A stretch of 64,000 nt of DNA, from contig JARKUF010000004.1 of NCBI GenBank assembly GCA_029974015.1, forward strand, positions 1 to 64,000. The letters are read 5' to 3'. The stretch is from Spirochaetota bacterium. Lineage in GTDB: Bacteria > Spirochaetota > UBA4802 > JAGODF01. Of this stretch, positions 1 to 8,903 are shown one piece after another. The notes under the pieces are model-generated. The model did no database searches. It worked only from the letters and a program-made list of their open reading frames with translations, and had not been told where the DNA came from. A program made the translations under genes and the position numbers. Position 1 is the stretch's first letter; each line of letters opens with the position of its first letter.

Positions 1-21
1 TGACAGAGAATTACGGTAACG

Positions 22-141
22 CTGTCATCGCGAGGAGGCTGTAGGCCGACGTGGCGATCTCAGTGGGTAGCAGTGTTTTCATGGGACTCATTTTGTAAAG
101 AGATTGCCACGCCCCGAAACGGCTGGGGCTCGCAATGACAG
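22..141. repeat. Interspersed repeat with inverted ends
   Basis: The ends are inverted copies of each other: CTGTCATCGCGAGG at the left and GCTCGCAATGACAG at the right. Two internal arms (gacgtggcgatctc and gagattgccacg) also pair. It lies downstream of uvrB in non-coding DNA. Similar 'tgtcattgcgag...tggcaatctc' elements are common in many environmental bacterial genomes. A partial relative occurs at 8073-8110. Confidence 0.7.
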
Positions 142-216
142 TGCTTAAGCCCGAAATTTAATTCACTCCCGCGAGTACCGTGCCCTGTCCGTGAAGATCC
201 TTAGCACGGCGCCCGT

Positions 217-2220
217 CTATTTCGCCTTTGCAAGGAGCGCCAGTTTTTTCTCAAACTCAATCATCTGGTCGCGGAGGACCGCGGCCTTCTCAAACTCCAG
301 GGCCTCCGCGGCGGCGAGCATATCCTCACGGTTGCGGGCGATGAGCTCTTTTAAAAGCGCGGTGTCCTTCGTCGTATAGCCTTTCCTGTACTCCGCGACA
401 TAATCGGCGTATCCGTCCTCGCTGCGGTATTCCCTCTCAATGATGTCCAGTACCTCTTTACGTATGGAAGCGGGGGTGATGCCGTGGGCCCGGTTGTACT
501 CGTCCTGTATTTTCCGCCGCCGGTTTGTTTCATCAATGGCCCTCTGCATTGAGTCGGTGATGGTGTCGGCGTACATGATGACGCGGCCGTTAAGGTTCCG
601 CGCCGCCCGGCCCGCCGTCTGGACAAGGGAGCGGTATGAGCGGAGGAAGCCTTCCTTGTCGGCGTCGAATATCGCCACGAGGGAAACCTCCGGGAGGTCC
701 AACCCCTCCCGGAGCAGGTTGATTCCGACTAGGCAGTCGAAGACGCCTTTTCTCAGGTCGCGGATTATCTCCACCCTTTCGATCGTCTCTATCTCAGAAT
801 GGAGGTACTTCGCCTTTATTCCGGCGTTGCAGAGGTATTCGGTGAGGTCCTCGGCCATTTTCTTGGTGAGGGTCGTCACCAGGGTGCGCTCGCCGCGTTC
901 CACACCCCTGTTCACCTCGCCGATGAGGTCGTCCACCTGGTTGAGGGCGGGCCTCACTTCGATGAGCGGGTCAAGGAGCCCTGTGGGGCGGATCACCTGC
1001 TCCACGGTCCGGGAGCTCACTTCGAGCTCGTAGTCCCCCGGCGTAGCGGAGACGAAGATTGCGCTGTCGATGATACCCTCGAACTCCTCGAAGTAAAGGG
1101 GCCGGTTGTCAAGCGCTGAAGGCAGCCGGAAGCCGTGCTCCACGAGGTTCATCTTCCTCGATCGGTCGCCCTCGAACATCCCGCGCACCTGGGGGAGCGT
1201 GACATGGGATTCGTCTACGAACATAAGATAATCGCCCTTAAAATAATTTAGGAGGCATTCCGGGGGCTCACCCGCCCTCCTTCGCGATATGATGCGCGAA
1301 TAGTTTTCAATGCCGGGGCAGTATCCCATCTCCATGAGCATTTCCATATCGTATCTGGTCCTCGTTTCGAGGCGCTGGGCTTCGAGGAGCTTTCCCGCGT
1401 TTTTAAATTCTTCCAGGCGCTCCAGGAGCTCTTCCTCTATCATCCTCACGGTTTCACGCATTTCTTCCGGGGGCGATACGAAGTGCTTGGCGGGATACAC
1501 ATAGGCAGTGTCGGGCTCCTGGAGCACCCTGCCCGATATCGGGTCGATGACCTGAATGCCCTCGATCTCGTCGCCGAAGAGGGCCACCCGAAGGGAGTTT
1601 TTCAGATACGCGGGATAGATTTCAACGGTGTCGCCGCGGACCCGGAATGTCCCGCGCTGGAAGGCCATGTCATTGCGCTCATAATGGATGGCCACGAGGC
1701 GACGAAGGAGGGCGTCGCGGTCCATCACATCGCCCACGTGCAGGGCCACCTGCATCTGTTCAAAATTTACCGGGCTTCCAAGGCCGTAGATGCATGATAC
1801 CGACGAGACGACGATGACGTCGTCGCGGTCCAGTATCGACGAGGTGGCCTTCAGGCGCAGGCGGTCTATCTCGTCATTGATTGAGGCGTCTTTCTCAATG
1901 TAGAGGTCCTGGGTGACAACATAGGCTTCGGGCTGGTAGTAGTCATAATAAGAGACGAAATATTCCACGGCGTTTTCCGGGAAAAACTCTTTGAACTCGC
2001 GGTAGAGCTGGGCGGCCAGGGTTTTGTTGTGCGTCAGGACGAGGGCCGGCTTTCGGGCCTGCTCTATCACTTTCGCCATGGTGTAGGTTTTGCCGGAGCC
2101 CGTCACGCCCAGGAGGGTCTGGTACTTCAGCCTGTCCGCGACACCTTCCGCGAGGGCGGCGATGGCGCGCTTCTGGTCTTCAGAGGGTATGAATTTCGAT
2201 TGGAGTTTAAATTCGGACAT
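217..2220 (-). CDS. uvrB: UvrABC system protein B
   Basis: UvrB is the helicase-like damage-verification subunit of nucleotide excision repair; it is loaded by UvrA and recruits UvrC. The 667-residue length is normal. Visible are the Walker A motif GVTGSGKT at residues 38-45, the tyrosine-rich beta-hairpin region ([15 protein letters not shown]) that clamps one DNA strand, a DESH Walker B box, helicase motif VI near QTAGRAARN, and a C-terminal UVR motif ending in EFEKKLALL that contacts UvrC. The start has only a weak ribosome site. It follows cutA on the same strand with a 48-bp gap, so co-transcription is possible. uvrA and uvrC are not in the window. Confidence 0.97.
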   Translation of the reverse strand: MSEFKLQSKFIPSEDQKRAIAALAEGVADRLKYQTLLGVTGSGKTYTMAKVIEQARKPALVLTHNKTLAAQLYREFKEFFPENAVEYFVSYYDYYQPEAYVVTQDLYIEKDASINDEIDRLRLKATSSILDRDDVIVVSSVSCIYGLGSPVNFEQMQVALHVGDVMDRDALLRRLVAIHYERNDMAFQRGTFRVRGDTVEIYPAYLKNSLRVALFGDEIEGIQVIDPISGRVLQEPDTAYVYPAKHFVSPPEEMRETVRMIEEELLERLEEFKNAGKLLEAQRLETRTRYDMEMLMEMGYCPGIENYSRIISRRRAGEPPECLLNYFKGDYLMFVDESHVTLPQVRGMFEGDRSRKMNLVEHGFRLPSALDNRPLYFEEFEGIIDSAIFVSATPGDYELEVSSRTVEQVIRPTGLLDPLIEVRPALNQVDDLIGEVNRGVERGERTLVTTLTKKMAEDLTEYLCNAGIKAKYLHSEIETIERVEIIRDLRKGVFDCLVGINLLREGLDLPEVSLVAIFDADKEGFLRSYRSLVQTAGRAARNLNGRVIMYADTITDSMQRAIDETNRRRKIQDEYNRAHGITPASIRKEVLDIIEREYRSEDGYADYVAEYRKGYTTKDTALLKELIARNREDMLAAAEALEFEKAAVLRDQMIEFEKKLALLAKAK

Positions 2221-2268
2221 ATTGTTTTCAGCTTAGAGGGCATTATACGATCAGGGCGCGGCGTTTTT

Positions 2269-2598
2269 TCAAACACCCGGCCTGGTGACTTCATCAATCC
2301 ATTTTAAGTATGGGCCGTGGCCGGCGGCGATGGGGAAGGCGATGATTTCCGGGACCTCGTAGGGGTGGACCCCGCGGATTGCCGCTTCGATGGCGTCAAA
2401 GAGCGAGGCGCGGCTCTTAATTACGCAGAGGAGTTCGCTGTCGCGGCATATCTCCCCCTTCCATGTGTAGACAGATGTAAGGCCGGGCACGATGTTCACG
2501 CAGGCGGCGAGGCCCGGGCCCACGAGGGCGTCTGCCACCCTGTCGGCGGCTTCCCGGTCCGGCACGGTACAGAAGATGATGATGTGTTCGAAATTCAT
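2269..2598 (-). CDS. cutA: CutA1 divalent-cation tolerance protein
   Basis: This 109-residue protein has the full CutA1 pattern: an N-terminal beta strand followed by CTVPD, the ACVNIVPG segment, a YTWKGEI strand, IKSR, and the signature HPYEVPEI before the last strand. CutA1 proteins are trimeric ferredoxin-fold proteins linked to copper tolerance in E. coli, though their molecular role is unsettled. The start was placed at the ATG at 2598, not at an upstream in-frame codon, because GGAGGAGC lies just before it and MNFEHII matches the family N-terminus. A small coiled-coil gene ends 28 bp upstream on the same strand and uvrB follows downstream. Confidence 0.92.
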   Translation of the reverse strand: MNFEHIIIFCTVPDREAADRVADALVGPGLAACVNIVPGLTSVYTWKGEICRDSELLCVIKSRASLFDAIEAAIRGVHPYEVPEIIAFPIAAGHGPYLKWIDEVTRPGV

Positions 2599-2626
2599 CG
2601 CTGCTCCTCCGGGAAGGGGCCCTGTT

Positions 2627-2803
2627 TCAGGTTTCGAGGCGCCTCGCGAGCTCCCGCGATTCCTCAAGGGCCTTGCGGGCTATGGCGGCGGACTCGGCTT
2701 CACCGCGCTTCTTTGCGATGCGCTGAAGGGCATTTTCCAGGACCCTTACCTGCAGGTCAAGTACCGATATTTCAAGCTCTGAGCCGTCTCTGCCGAATGC
2801 CAT
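2627..2803 (-). CDS. Small coiled-coil protein of unknown function (58 aa)
   Basis: This 58-residue frame starts with ATG at 2803, preceded by GGGGAGG six bases upstream, which is one of the better ribosome sites in the window. The product begins MAFGRDGSELEISVLD, then continues as a charged helix with leucine/isoleucine heptad spacing (LEIS, LDLQ, LENAL, IAKK) rich in Glu, Arg and Ala. No membrane segment is present. The pattern looks like a short coiled coil, comparable in style to ZapA or XseB, but I cannot assign it to either. It lies 28 bp before cutA on the same strand and probably leads that operon. Confidence 0.6.
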   Translation of the reverse strand: MAFGRDGSELEISVLDLQVRVLENALQRIAKKRGEAESAAIARKALEESRELARRLET

Positions 2804-2961
2804 TACCGCCTCCCCGAATTGTCTGTATCGAAGGAAAATACAGGCTTATGAAAATGTCAAACCATTCTGCCTAAAGTAAAGGGCCTTTTAACGGAGTTTT
2901 TTAATTGCCAAAAAGCGGCGATGGAATACACAGGAAGCAATCCCACGAAAGGAGCGTCGCC

Positions 2962-3783
2962 ATGTCAAATTACAAATTTTACGAAGTGGAAAAGAAGCCC
3001 CCCATAGCATGGGTGTATCTGAACCGTCCGGAAAAACTAAACGCCATGAACGAGCCCGCATGGAAGGAAGCGCCGGCCATATTTGACGAACTCGACAAAG
3101 ACGAGGACATCAAGGTGGTAATTATTGCAGGGCGCGGAAAGCACTTTTCCGCGGGAATTGACCTCATGGGGATGGCCGGGGTGATTCCTGAAATGGCCAT
3201 CAGGGAACAGCTCGGGGCTATTAAGTGGAAGCTCCTGCCGAAAATATTCATGCTCCAGGAAACCATGACCTGCATTGAAAAATGCCGCAAACCGGTGATA
3301 GCGGCAATCCAGGGCTATTGTATCGGCGCGGGCCTCGACATGGCCACTGCCTGCGATATACGCCTCTGTTCGGCCGACGCAAGCTTTTCCCTTCGGGAGG
3401 CCGCCGTGGGTTTCGTGGCGGACGTGGGGGTACTCCAGAGGATCCCGCACATAGTAGGCCAGGGAATTGCCCGGGAGCTCGCTTTCACCGCGAAGAACAT
3501 CGACGCGAAACGCGCGAAGGAAGTCCTTCTGGTGAACGAGGTCTTCGAGAGCAGTGAGGCCCTCATGGCGGGGGCCGAGAAGATGGCCATGGATATAGTC
3601 GCCTGCTCGCCCCTCGCGGTCCAGGCTTCGAAGGACGTCCTTAACTTTGGCGTTGGTAAGAGCGTTGATGAGGGGCTGAAGTACGTGGCATCCGTAAGCG
3701 CCAATATCATACCTTCTAATGATTTGTATGAGGCAATGGCGGCCATGATGGAAAAACGGAAACCCAATTTCACCGGAAAGTGA
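2962..3783 (+). CDS. Crotonase-family protein, delta(3,5)-delta(2,4)-dienoyl-CoA isomerase-like
   Basis: This 273-residue crotonase has the CoA-binding oxyanion segment HFSAGIDL (residues 61-68) and the second oxyanion segment IQGYCIGAGLD (116-126). Its acidic residues match the peroxisomal dienoyl-CoA isomerase ECH1: Asp126 (GLDMATACD), Glu146 (REAAVG) and Asp154 (ADVGVLQR) correspond to the three catalytic acids of that enzyme. Simple enoyl-CoA hydratases instead use two glutamates. It therefore probably shifts double bonds during unsaturated fatty acid or aromatic breakdown. The ATG at 2962 was chosen for the AGGAG seven bases upstream. No other beta-oxidation genes are adjacent. Confidence 0.88.
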   Translation: MSNYKFYEVEKKPPIAWVYLNRPEKLNAMNEPAWKEAPAIFDELDKDEDIKVVIIAGRGKHFSAGIDLMGMAGVIPEMAIREQLGAIKWKLLPKIFMLQETMTCIEKCRKPVIAAIQGYCIGAGLDMATACDIRLCSADASFSLREAAVGFVADVGVLQRIPHIVGQGIARELAFTAKNIDAKRAKEVLLVNEVFESSEALMAGAEKMAMDIVACSPLAVQASKDVLNFGVGKSVDEGLKYVASVSANIIPSNDLYEAMAAMMEKRKPNFTGK

Positions 3784-3896
3784 GCGCCGCTTTTTTCCAG
3801 TACGCTATTGTCTGCAAAAAAATTTCCCATACATTCCCATTGGGCAAGGGTTAAATTCTACTTGCATTTAGCTTCATAGTTGCGGGTACTTCCCCC

Positions 3897-4808
3897 ATGG
3901 ACCTCTCCGTAAATCTTGGCAAGCTCGTCCTGAAAAACCCCGTCACCGTCGCGTCGGGAACGGCGGGGTACGGAGAGGAGCTTTCCGCCTATTATGACAT
4001 CTCCCGCCTGGGGGCCATTTTCACCAAGGGGCTTTCCATGGAGCCGCGCCCGGGAAACAAAGGCCCCAGGATAATTGAAACGCCGGCGGGAATGCTCAAC
4101 TCCATAGGCCTTGAGAATGTGGGGCTGAAAAAATTCCTTGAAGAGAAGATGCCTTTTCTCAGAAAATCCGGCGCGGTGGTTGTCCCCAATGTGGCGGGCC
4201 ATTCCGAGGAGGAGAATATATCACTCTGCGAGGCCCTCTCCAACACTGAGGGCGTGGCCGCCGTGGAGCTCAATGTTTCGTGCCCCAATGTGAAGGAAGG
4301 GGGGATGGCCTTTGGGAGGGACATGCCGGTCTTCACGCGTCTGGTTCGGAATGTCCGGAAGGTGACCCGGGGAGTCCTCATCGTTAAGCTCTCGCCAAAT
4401 GTGACGGACCCGGCGGAGTTCGCCCGGGCCGCCGAGGACCTGGGGGCCGACGCCATCACGGCTGTGAACACCTTCCTGGGCATGAAGATAGACATCCGCA
4501 AGCGGGCGCCCCATTTCCTTAACCGCGTGGCGGGTTTCAGCGGGCCCGCCATCCGCCCAATGGCCGTGCGCATTGTCTACGATATCTTCGCGAGGGTAAA
4601 GATACCTGTAATCGGCCTCGGTGGCATTTCATCGGCAGAGGACGCCCTGGAGTTTATCATGGCCGGGGCGTCGGCTGTGTCCGTGGGGACCATGAGCCTC
4701 GTTGACCCTGTGGCGGCCATTAAGGTCCTCGAAGGAATTGAAGAATTCCTCAACGGAGAGAATATCAGTGATTTAAGGGACATCATCGGAGCGGCGCACA
4801 GAAGGTAA
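3897..4808 (+). CDS. pyrD: Dihydroorotate dehydrogenase, class 1B catalytic subunit
   Basis: PyrD oxidises dihydroorotate to orotate in pyrimidine synthesis. The 303-residue length, soluble N-terminus (no membrane helix) and catalytic cysteine Cys129 in ELNVSCPNVKEGG identify a class 1 enzyme. The closing segments IPVIGLGGISSAEDALEF and GASAVSVGT are the FMN phosphate-binding strands of the TIM barrel. The sequence looks like the NAD-dependent type 1B, which normally works with the FAD/iron-sulfur subunit PyrK. No pyrK is adjacent on either side, so the partner is elsewhere or a different electron acceptor is used. Confidence 0.93.
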   Translation: MDLSVNLGKLVLKNPVTVASGTAGYGEELSAYYDISRLGAIFTKGLSMEPRPGNKGPRIIETPAGMLNSIGLENVGLKKFLEEKMPFLRKSGAVVVPNVAGHSEEENISLCEALSNTEGVAAVELNVSCPNVKEGGMAFGRDMPVFTRLVRNVRKVTRGVLIVKLSPNVTDPAEFARAAEDLGADAITAVNTFLGMKIDIRKRAPHFLNRVAGFSGPAIRPMAVRIVYDIFARVKIPVIGLGGISSAEDALEFIMAGASAVSVGTMSLVDPVAAIKVLEGIEEFLNGENISDLRDIIGAAHRR

Positions 4809-4865
4809 GCCCCTTTTATCTTAAAAACAATTGACATATGCAATATTTGAATGTACCTTTTAATT

Positions 4866-5034
4866 CATGGGAACTTAAAAATTAAATTTTTAAGTTCCCC
4901 GGGATTTGTAACTACAGGCATACCCAGTGCTTTGGATATCCCGCCCGCCTCTGGCGGGCGGGACAGCATGAGGTCAGTTACAAAAATTATGTATCCCCGC
5001 CCGCCAGAGGCGGGCGGGGATACATATCTGGTTC
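4866..5034 (-). repeat. Composite palindromic repeat (reverse orientation, two palindromes)
   Basis: This copy of the window-wide family is inverted relative to the 37563-37682 copy. The AT-rich inverted repeat GGGAACTTAAAAATT / AATTTTTAAGTTCCC (4869-4899) comes first. A 30-bp spacer matching the reverse complement of the usual 'gagtatgccagtagttac' follows, then GC palindromes at 4939-4963 and 4989-5024. It fills the gap between pyrD and the barrel gene and could terminate pyrD. Confidence 0.85.
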
Positions 5035-5079
5035 CCTTAAAGCTTCGTTTCAGTGCAAAACTGTCATCAGGAGATTGCC

Positions 5080-5979
5080 ATGAAAAAACTTTTTTTCATT
5101 TCCGCATGCGCCCTGCTTCTGCTCTGCGCCTCATCAGCTTTTGCCATGGATTATGTCCTGGGCGCCAGGGGCGGGTTCTTTTTCTGGAGGCCATTCTATA
5201 AAGATACTCCTTCCGGGACCGGTTTCGACGATATGAGGACGGGCCATGGGGGGCTGTACGGGCCAGTTGTAGTACTTAATTTTACAGAGGAGGTCTCATT
5301 CTCGGTTTCCGGCCTCTTCGGCCAGCAGGTAACGCAGTGGCACACCTGGAATAGAACCGGTTTCACAAGTAAGGGAGAAGAGTATCAGTATTCCAGTACT
5401 TCGTATGTTGAAGCAAACCGCTACGACGTGGACAGCGCGCTGAGCTACGCTATATTGCCCGGACTTCGGCTATTTTTGGGGTATAAATTCCAGTATATGA
5501 AGGTTGAATGGTATACTACGCAGCGTAGTTTTGAACTGACTCCACCCAAAACGCAAATAGATGATTTAAATTTCGAATTTAAAACCCCTCTACATGGAGT
5601 TGCGCTGGGATGTGGATATTCAAGGCCTTTAACCGAGTTATACTTCTTTTCGGTGAGCGCTTCAGGCATTTATACCCGGGGAAGATTTGATTCAATCCAG
5701 TACAAAGTGAAGTATGATGAAAATGGGTTTGTTACGGGAGGAGTTGAACCGAATCCAAGAAGAGAAACCTTCGGCACAGACATGCAGCAGTACGGATTGA
5801 ACATTGAACCGGCGGTGGGCATCCGGACTTCCGGCCCGGTAGTATCTATCGGCATTCGCTATCAGCTCCTGCGGACGCAGTTTCATGAGCTTGGCTCCTC
5901 GGGCGGAGATGGCCCCGACAATCGCTGGATGAACGACCATCTCTACGGGATATTTATGACAGTGATGTTTTCTTTGTAA
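5080..5979 (+). CDS. Secreted outer-membrane beta-barrel protein, unknown function
   Basis: The 299-residue protein starts with a clear signal peptide (MKKLFFISACALLLLCASSAFA, cleavage expected after AFA near residue 22). The mature part has alternating hydrophobic/polar stretches rich in Tyr, Phe and Gly, such as the segment around LFLGYKFQYMKVEWY and the repeated SVSASGIYTRG, typical of an outer-membrane barrel. I do not recognise a specific family. The ATG at 5080 was chosen for AGGAG just upstream and the signal peptide; an in-frame GTG lies at 5053. A hairpin terminator follows at 6013-6044, so it is probably monocistronic. Confidence 0.75.
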   Translation: MKKLFFISACALLLLCASSAFAMDYVLGARGGFFFWRPFYKDTPSGTGFDDMRTGHGGLYGPVVVLNFTEEVSFSVSGLFGQQVTQWHTWNRTGFTSKGEEYQYSSTSYVEANRYDVDSALSYAILPGLRLFLGYKFQYMKVEWYTTQRSFELTPPKTQIDDLNFEFKTPLHGVALGCGYSRPLTELYFFSVSASGIYTRGRFDSIQYKVKYDENGFVTGGVEPNPRRETFGTDMQQYGLNIEPAVGIRTSGPVVSIGIRYQLLRTQFHELGSSGGDGPDNRWMNDHLYGIFMTVMFSL

Positions 5980-6012
5980 TCCGCGGGAAGCATGGCAGGC
6001 GGCGGTAAATCT

Positions 6013-6044
6013 GGGCGACGATCATGTTCGTCGCCCGGATTTTA
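6013..6044 (+). terminator. Rho-independent terminator after the barrel gene
   Basis: A perfect 9-bp stem, GGGCGACGA / TCGTCGCCC, with a six-base loop is followed by ggattttaaa. It lies 34 bp after the barrel-gene stop codon. The T tract is short, so efficiency is uncertain. Confidence 0.65.
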
Positions 6045-6095
6045 AAAAAACCTACAATATAAAAGCGCGTTTATGCATTCGCGCGTGCGGGAAGA

Positions 6096-7151
6096 ATGAA
6101 ATACTGGAACAAAACCCTGACAAAAATGGCGGAGTACGTCCCCGGGGAACAGCCCGAGAACCTGGAGGAGTACATCAAGCTGAACACGAACGAGAGCCCC
6201 TTCCCGCCGTCTAAGCAGGTCCTTGAAGCGCTGAAGGGGGGATGCGATGAAAGCCTGAGGCGCTATCCAAATCCCACTAATATCCGGCTCAGGGAGCTTT
6301 TCGCTGAACAAAACTCGTTTAGCGCGGACAATGTTTTCGTTGGTAACGGCTCCGACGAAATCTTCACCCTGCTTTTCAGGGGTTTTATCGACCCCGGAGA
6401 GAGGGCGGTGTTTCCCTATCCCTCCTATTCGCTGTACTTTACACTCTCCGAGGCCAATGGCATTAAGTACGACAAAGTGGGCCTGGACAAAAAATTAGAC
6501 GTAAATTTTGATGGACTCCTCGCGAAGGATTACGCACTTGCAATAGTTGCCAACCCGAATAATCCCACGGGCAAGGGGGTGGACGGCAAGGAGGTGCGGG
6601 AGTTTTTGAAAAAATTCAAGGGGCTTTTGGTCGTCGACGAGGCATACGTTGACTTCTACGGTGAAACCCTCATTGGACTGGTGAAGGAGTTCGACAATGT
6701 GGTCGTGACCCGTTCCTTTTCGAAGTCGTACGCCCTGGCGGGGCTTCGGGTGGGGCTGGCCGTCGCCCACCCCGACATCATCCGGGGACTTTTGAAGCTC
6801 AAGGACTCGTACAATGTGGACCGGCTTGCGGAGGCCGGGGCCCTGGCGGCGCTTCGGGACAGCAGGGGGTTTTCGTACAATCTCGAGATGGTGCGCAACA
6901 ATAAGGAGTATCTCGAGGAGGCGCTCGAAACCCTCGGTTTCGAGACCGTGCCGTCAAAGGCGAATTTCGTCTTCACGAAGCACGCCTCCCTGAAAGCGAA
7001 GGACCTCTACGAAGCTTTAAAAAAGAGGAAGATATTAGTGCGCTGGTTTGACGGCCCCGTCCAATCGGAGTATCTGCGCATTACCGTGGGGACCATGATG
7101 GAGATAAAGGCCCTGGTGAAGGAGCTCAGGGAGATAACCGGTAACGGCTGA
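6096..7151 (+). CDS. hisC: Histidinol-phosphate aminotransferase
   Basis: This 351-residue fold-type I PLP aminotransferase has the HisC layout. The N-terminal substrate segment is YIKLNTNESPFPPS; GNGSDEI starts the cofactor pocket; NPNNPTG is at residues 153-159; DEAYVDF includes Asp181; the Schiff-base lysine Lys210 sits in SFSKSYALAGLRVG. A conserved arginine for the substrate carboxylate lies in EYLRITVGT near the C-terminus. It converts imidazole-acetol phosphate to histidinol phosphate and often also serves phenylalanine/tyrosine synthesis. It stands alone, with no other his genes nearby, and faces a convergent lipoprotein gene. Confidence 0.93.
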   Translation: MKYWNKTLTKMAEYVPGEQPENLEEYIKLNTNESPFPPSKQVLEALKGGCDESLRRYPNPTNIRLRELFAEQNSFSADNVFVGNGSDEIFTLLFRGFIDPGERAVFPYPSYSLYFTLSEANGIKYDKVGLDKKLDVNFDGLLAKDYALAIVANPNNPTGKGVDGKEVREFLKKFKGLLVVDEAYVDFYGETLIGLVKEFDNVVVTRSFSKSYALAGLRVGLAVAHPDIIRGLLKLKDSYNVDRLAEAGALAALRDSRGFSYNLEMVRNNKEYLEEALETLGFETVPSKANFVFTKHASLKAKDLYEALKKRKILVRWFDGPVQSEYLRITVGTMMEIKALVKELREITGNG

Positions 7152-7251
7152 GGCGCCGTCCGTGTTTCATTCCGGCGAAACGGGGGTTTTCCCTGCGAGG
7201 GCCATGCCGCTTAGGGGCAATGGTGCGACGCCGAAAAGGCGGGCCGGGAAG

Positions 7252-7899
7252 TCACTTCCGTAGGCGGATGACCTGCCCTGTATCATTAGTGATGGTATTG
7301 CGCTCAATGATCTCCGACAGGGTGATGCGATGTTTCTCGAAGAGGTCCGCGTCCTTTTTCTCTATCCAGAAGTTAAATAGCCGGTTCCTTCCCCCGTCGT
7401 TCCACCGCACGCCGAGCACCGACCCCGCGATATCTTCCTCCGAAAAAAGGGTGCTGCAGGATTGCGTGATGTACAGGAAATCCGCGATGTGTTTTTTCAA
7501 TAAATGCTCCACCATGGGCCCGTAGTAGAGGTCGGCCTCGTTTCGATCAGGCGTGACGATGAAATCGACGCCGAGGTAGAGCTTGTTCTGGTCCCTTCCC
7601 TTCCTGTCGTGATAGAATCCGATGCTGTTTTTCATCACTGAAAGCTTGTACTTTTCCGTTGACATTCGAGCAATGCCGATTAGATGGTCGCGGTATTTCC
7701 CATGATACTGGCGGCCCTTCGTAGTGTACTGGTCGGGTTGTACAAGGTATTGTTCGAAATCATCGGCCTTTTCTTTGGAGTAGTCAATGATTACCTGCTC
7801 CCGGGGAGGAACAGTCTCCTGAGGTGTGTAGGTTTGGCAGAAGGGAAGCACGGCCATGGAGACGGCTATCAGGGCATGTGGGAGCATACTGGCTTTCAT
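7252..7899 (-). CDS. Putative lipoprotein of unknown function
   Basis: The 215-residue protein begins with a hydrophobic leader (MKASMLPHALIAVSMAVLPFC) ending in LPFC, which fits the relaxed spirochaete lipobox with Cys21 as the lipidated residue. The mature part is mixed charged/aromatic, with segments such as LYLGVDFIVTPDRNEADLYYGPMVEHLL that resemble an alpha/beta sensor or binding domain. I could not assign a family. It is convergent with hisC; upstream lies a repeat-containing gap. Confidence 0.6.
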   Translation of the reverse strand: MKASMLPHALIAVSMAVLPFCQTYTPQETVPPREQVIIDYSKEKADDFEQYLVQPDQYTTKGRQYHGKYRDHLIGIARMSTEKYKLSVMKNSIGFYHDRKGRDQNKLYLGVDFIVTPDRNEADLYYGPMVEHLLKKHIADFLYITQSCSTLFSEEDIAGSVLGVRWNDGGRNRLFNFWIEKKDADLFEKHRITLSEIIERNTITNDTGQVIRLRK

Positions 7900-7952
7900 T
7901 TTCCGCTTAGTTTTTGGGCCGTTTGATAATGGGTTTTTGCATCCTGTTATTT

Positions 7953-8025
7953 AAGGGCGGTCAAAATAACTGAGTTTACCCGCCCGCCGAAGGCTTGCGG
8001 GTAAACCTGATTATTAGGGGTTGCC
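7953..8025 (-). repeat. Composite palindromic repeat, partial
   Basis: Imperfect palindrome GTTTACCCGCCCGCC / GGCTTGCGGGTAAAC followed by ctgattattaggggttgcc, the reverse complement of the family's left end (ggcaacctctaataatcagg). The AT-rich half is missing. It separates two minus-strand genes. Confidence 0.75.
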
Positions 8026-8072
8026 GTTATCTTGTCAAGCCATTAACAATAGATCCGTTGCTTTACTGAGTG

Positions 8073-8110
8073 TCTTTGCGAGTCCCGCCTGTACCGGGGT
8101 GTGGCAATCT
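8073..8110. repeat. Partial copy of the 'tgcgag...tggcaatct' repeat
   Basis: The segment tttgcgagtcccgcc ... gtgtggcaatct matches the inverted right half of the element at 22-141. It is too short to have both ends and is probably a remnant. Confidence 0.5.
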
Positions 8111-8136
8111 AATGCAGTATTAGAGGTTGCCTTCGG

Positions 8137-8754
8137 TTATTTAATCCCCGACTTATTGTAACCGTCGGCCAGGGAAGTGTTTACGTGGACAACGCCTTTG
8201 TTTAGGTCCTTGAAAACGTACCCATCGGTTATGGCGGGAAGAGCGTCGGCGTCTGCCTGGGACTTGAGTACCGTCCCGGCGGGGACATAGCGGCCGTCCT
8301 TAACTGTGACGCCCAAGAGTATGCACTTGGGTTCCACAACGCAGTTTTTCCCCACGCGGGACTTGAAGACCAGGGTTTGCATCCCAATAAAGCTGTCGTC
8401 CCCAACGGACGCGGGGCCGTGGATCTGGACCTGATGGGCCAGGGATACGCGCTTGCCTACATGCACTGCGTATTTTTTTCCGTCGACCTCCACGAGGTTT
8501 TTCTCGATGGGCTTTCCGTGTTCTTCGGTTTCGAGTGCATGGATAACAACGCCGTCCTGTACATTAGCTTCATCACCCACGAAGAGGGGCTGGCCTTCGT
8601 CGCCGCGCACCGCCGCAAAGGGAGAGACCATCACCCTCTTTCCAATTTCCACGTTTCCAATTACGGCCCCGAGAGGATGGACATAGGCAGTGGGATCTAT
8701 TTTAGGTTCGCTCGTTTTTGAACAGAAATCGGTCACGACATTTTTGTGTATCAT
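8137..8754 (-). CDS. Gamma-class carbonic anhydrase, Cam type
   Basis: The 205-residue left-handed beta-helix protein closely follows the prototype Cam of Methanosarcina thermophila rather than the shorter CamH or PaaY forms. The three metal-binding histidines are His72 (VVIHAL), His107 (SLAHQ) and His112 (QIHGP). Glu75 directly follows the first ligand segment, at the place of the Cam proton-shuttle glutamate, in the long loop ETEEHGKPIEKN. The enzyme interconverts CO2 and bicarbonate. The ATG at 8754 was chosen for AAGGAGC upstream; a much longer frame upstream lacks this context. No signal peptide is seen, so it should be cytoplasmic. Confidence 0.92.
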   Translation of the reverse strand: MIHKNVVTDFCSKTSEPKIDPTAYVHPLGAVIGNVEIGKRVMVSPFAAVRGDEGQPLFVGDEANVQDGVVIHALETEEHGKPIEKNLVEVDGKKYAVHVGKRVSLAHQVQIHGPASVGDDSFIGMQTLVFKSRVGKNCVVEPKCILLGVTVKDGRYVPAGTVLKSQADADALPAITDGYVFKDLNKGVVHVNTSLADGYNKSGIK

Positions 8755-8903
8755 GATATTGCTCCTTGTTTGGGCTGTTGCCCAAAGGAATTCAGCAGGG
8801 CCCCTTTTGTAAAGGATATTTTTACGAGAAGAAAGAAGATATGGCCGATTAGTGTACGCGGGACAGATGCTAAAAAAGGGAGCCGGGAGCGAGGGCCGCA
8901 ATA

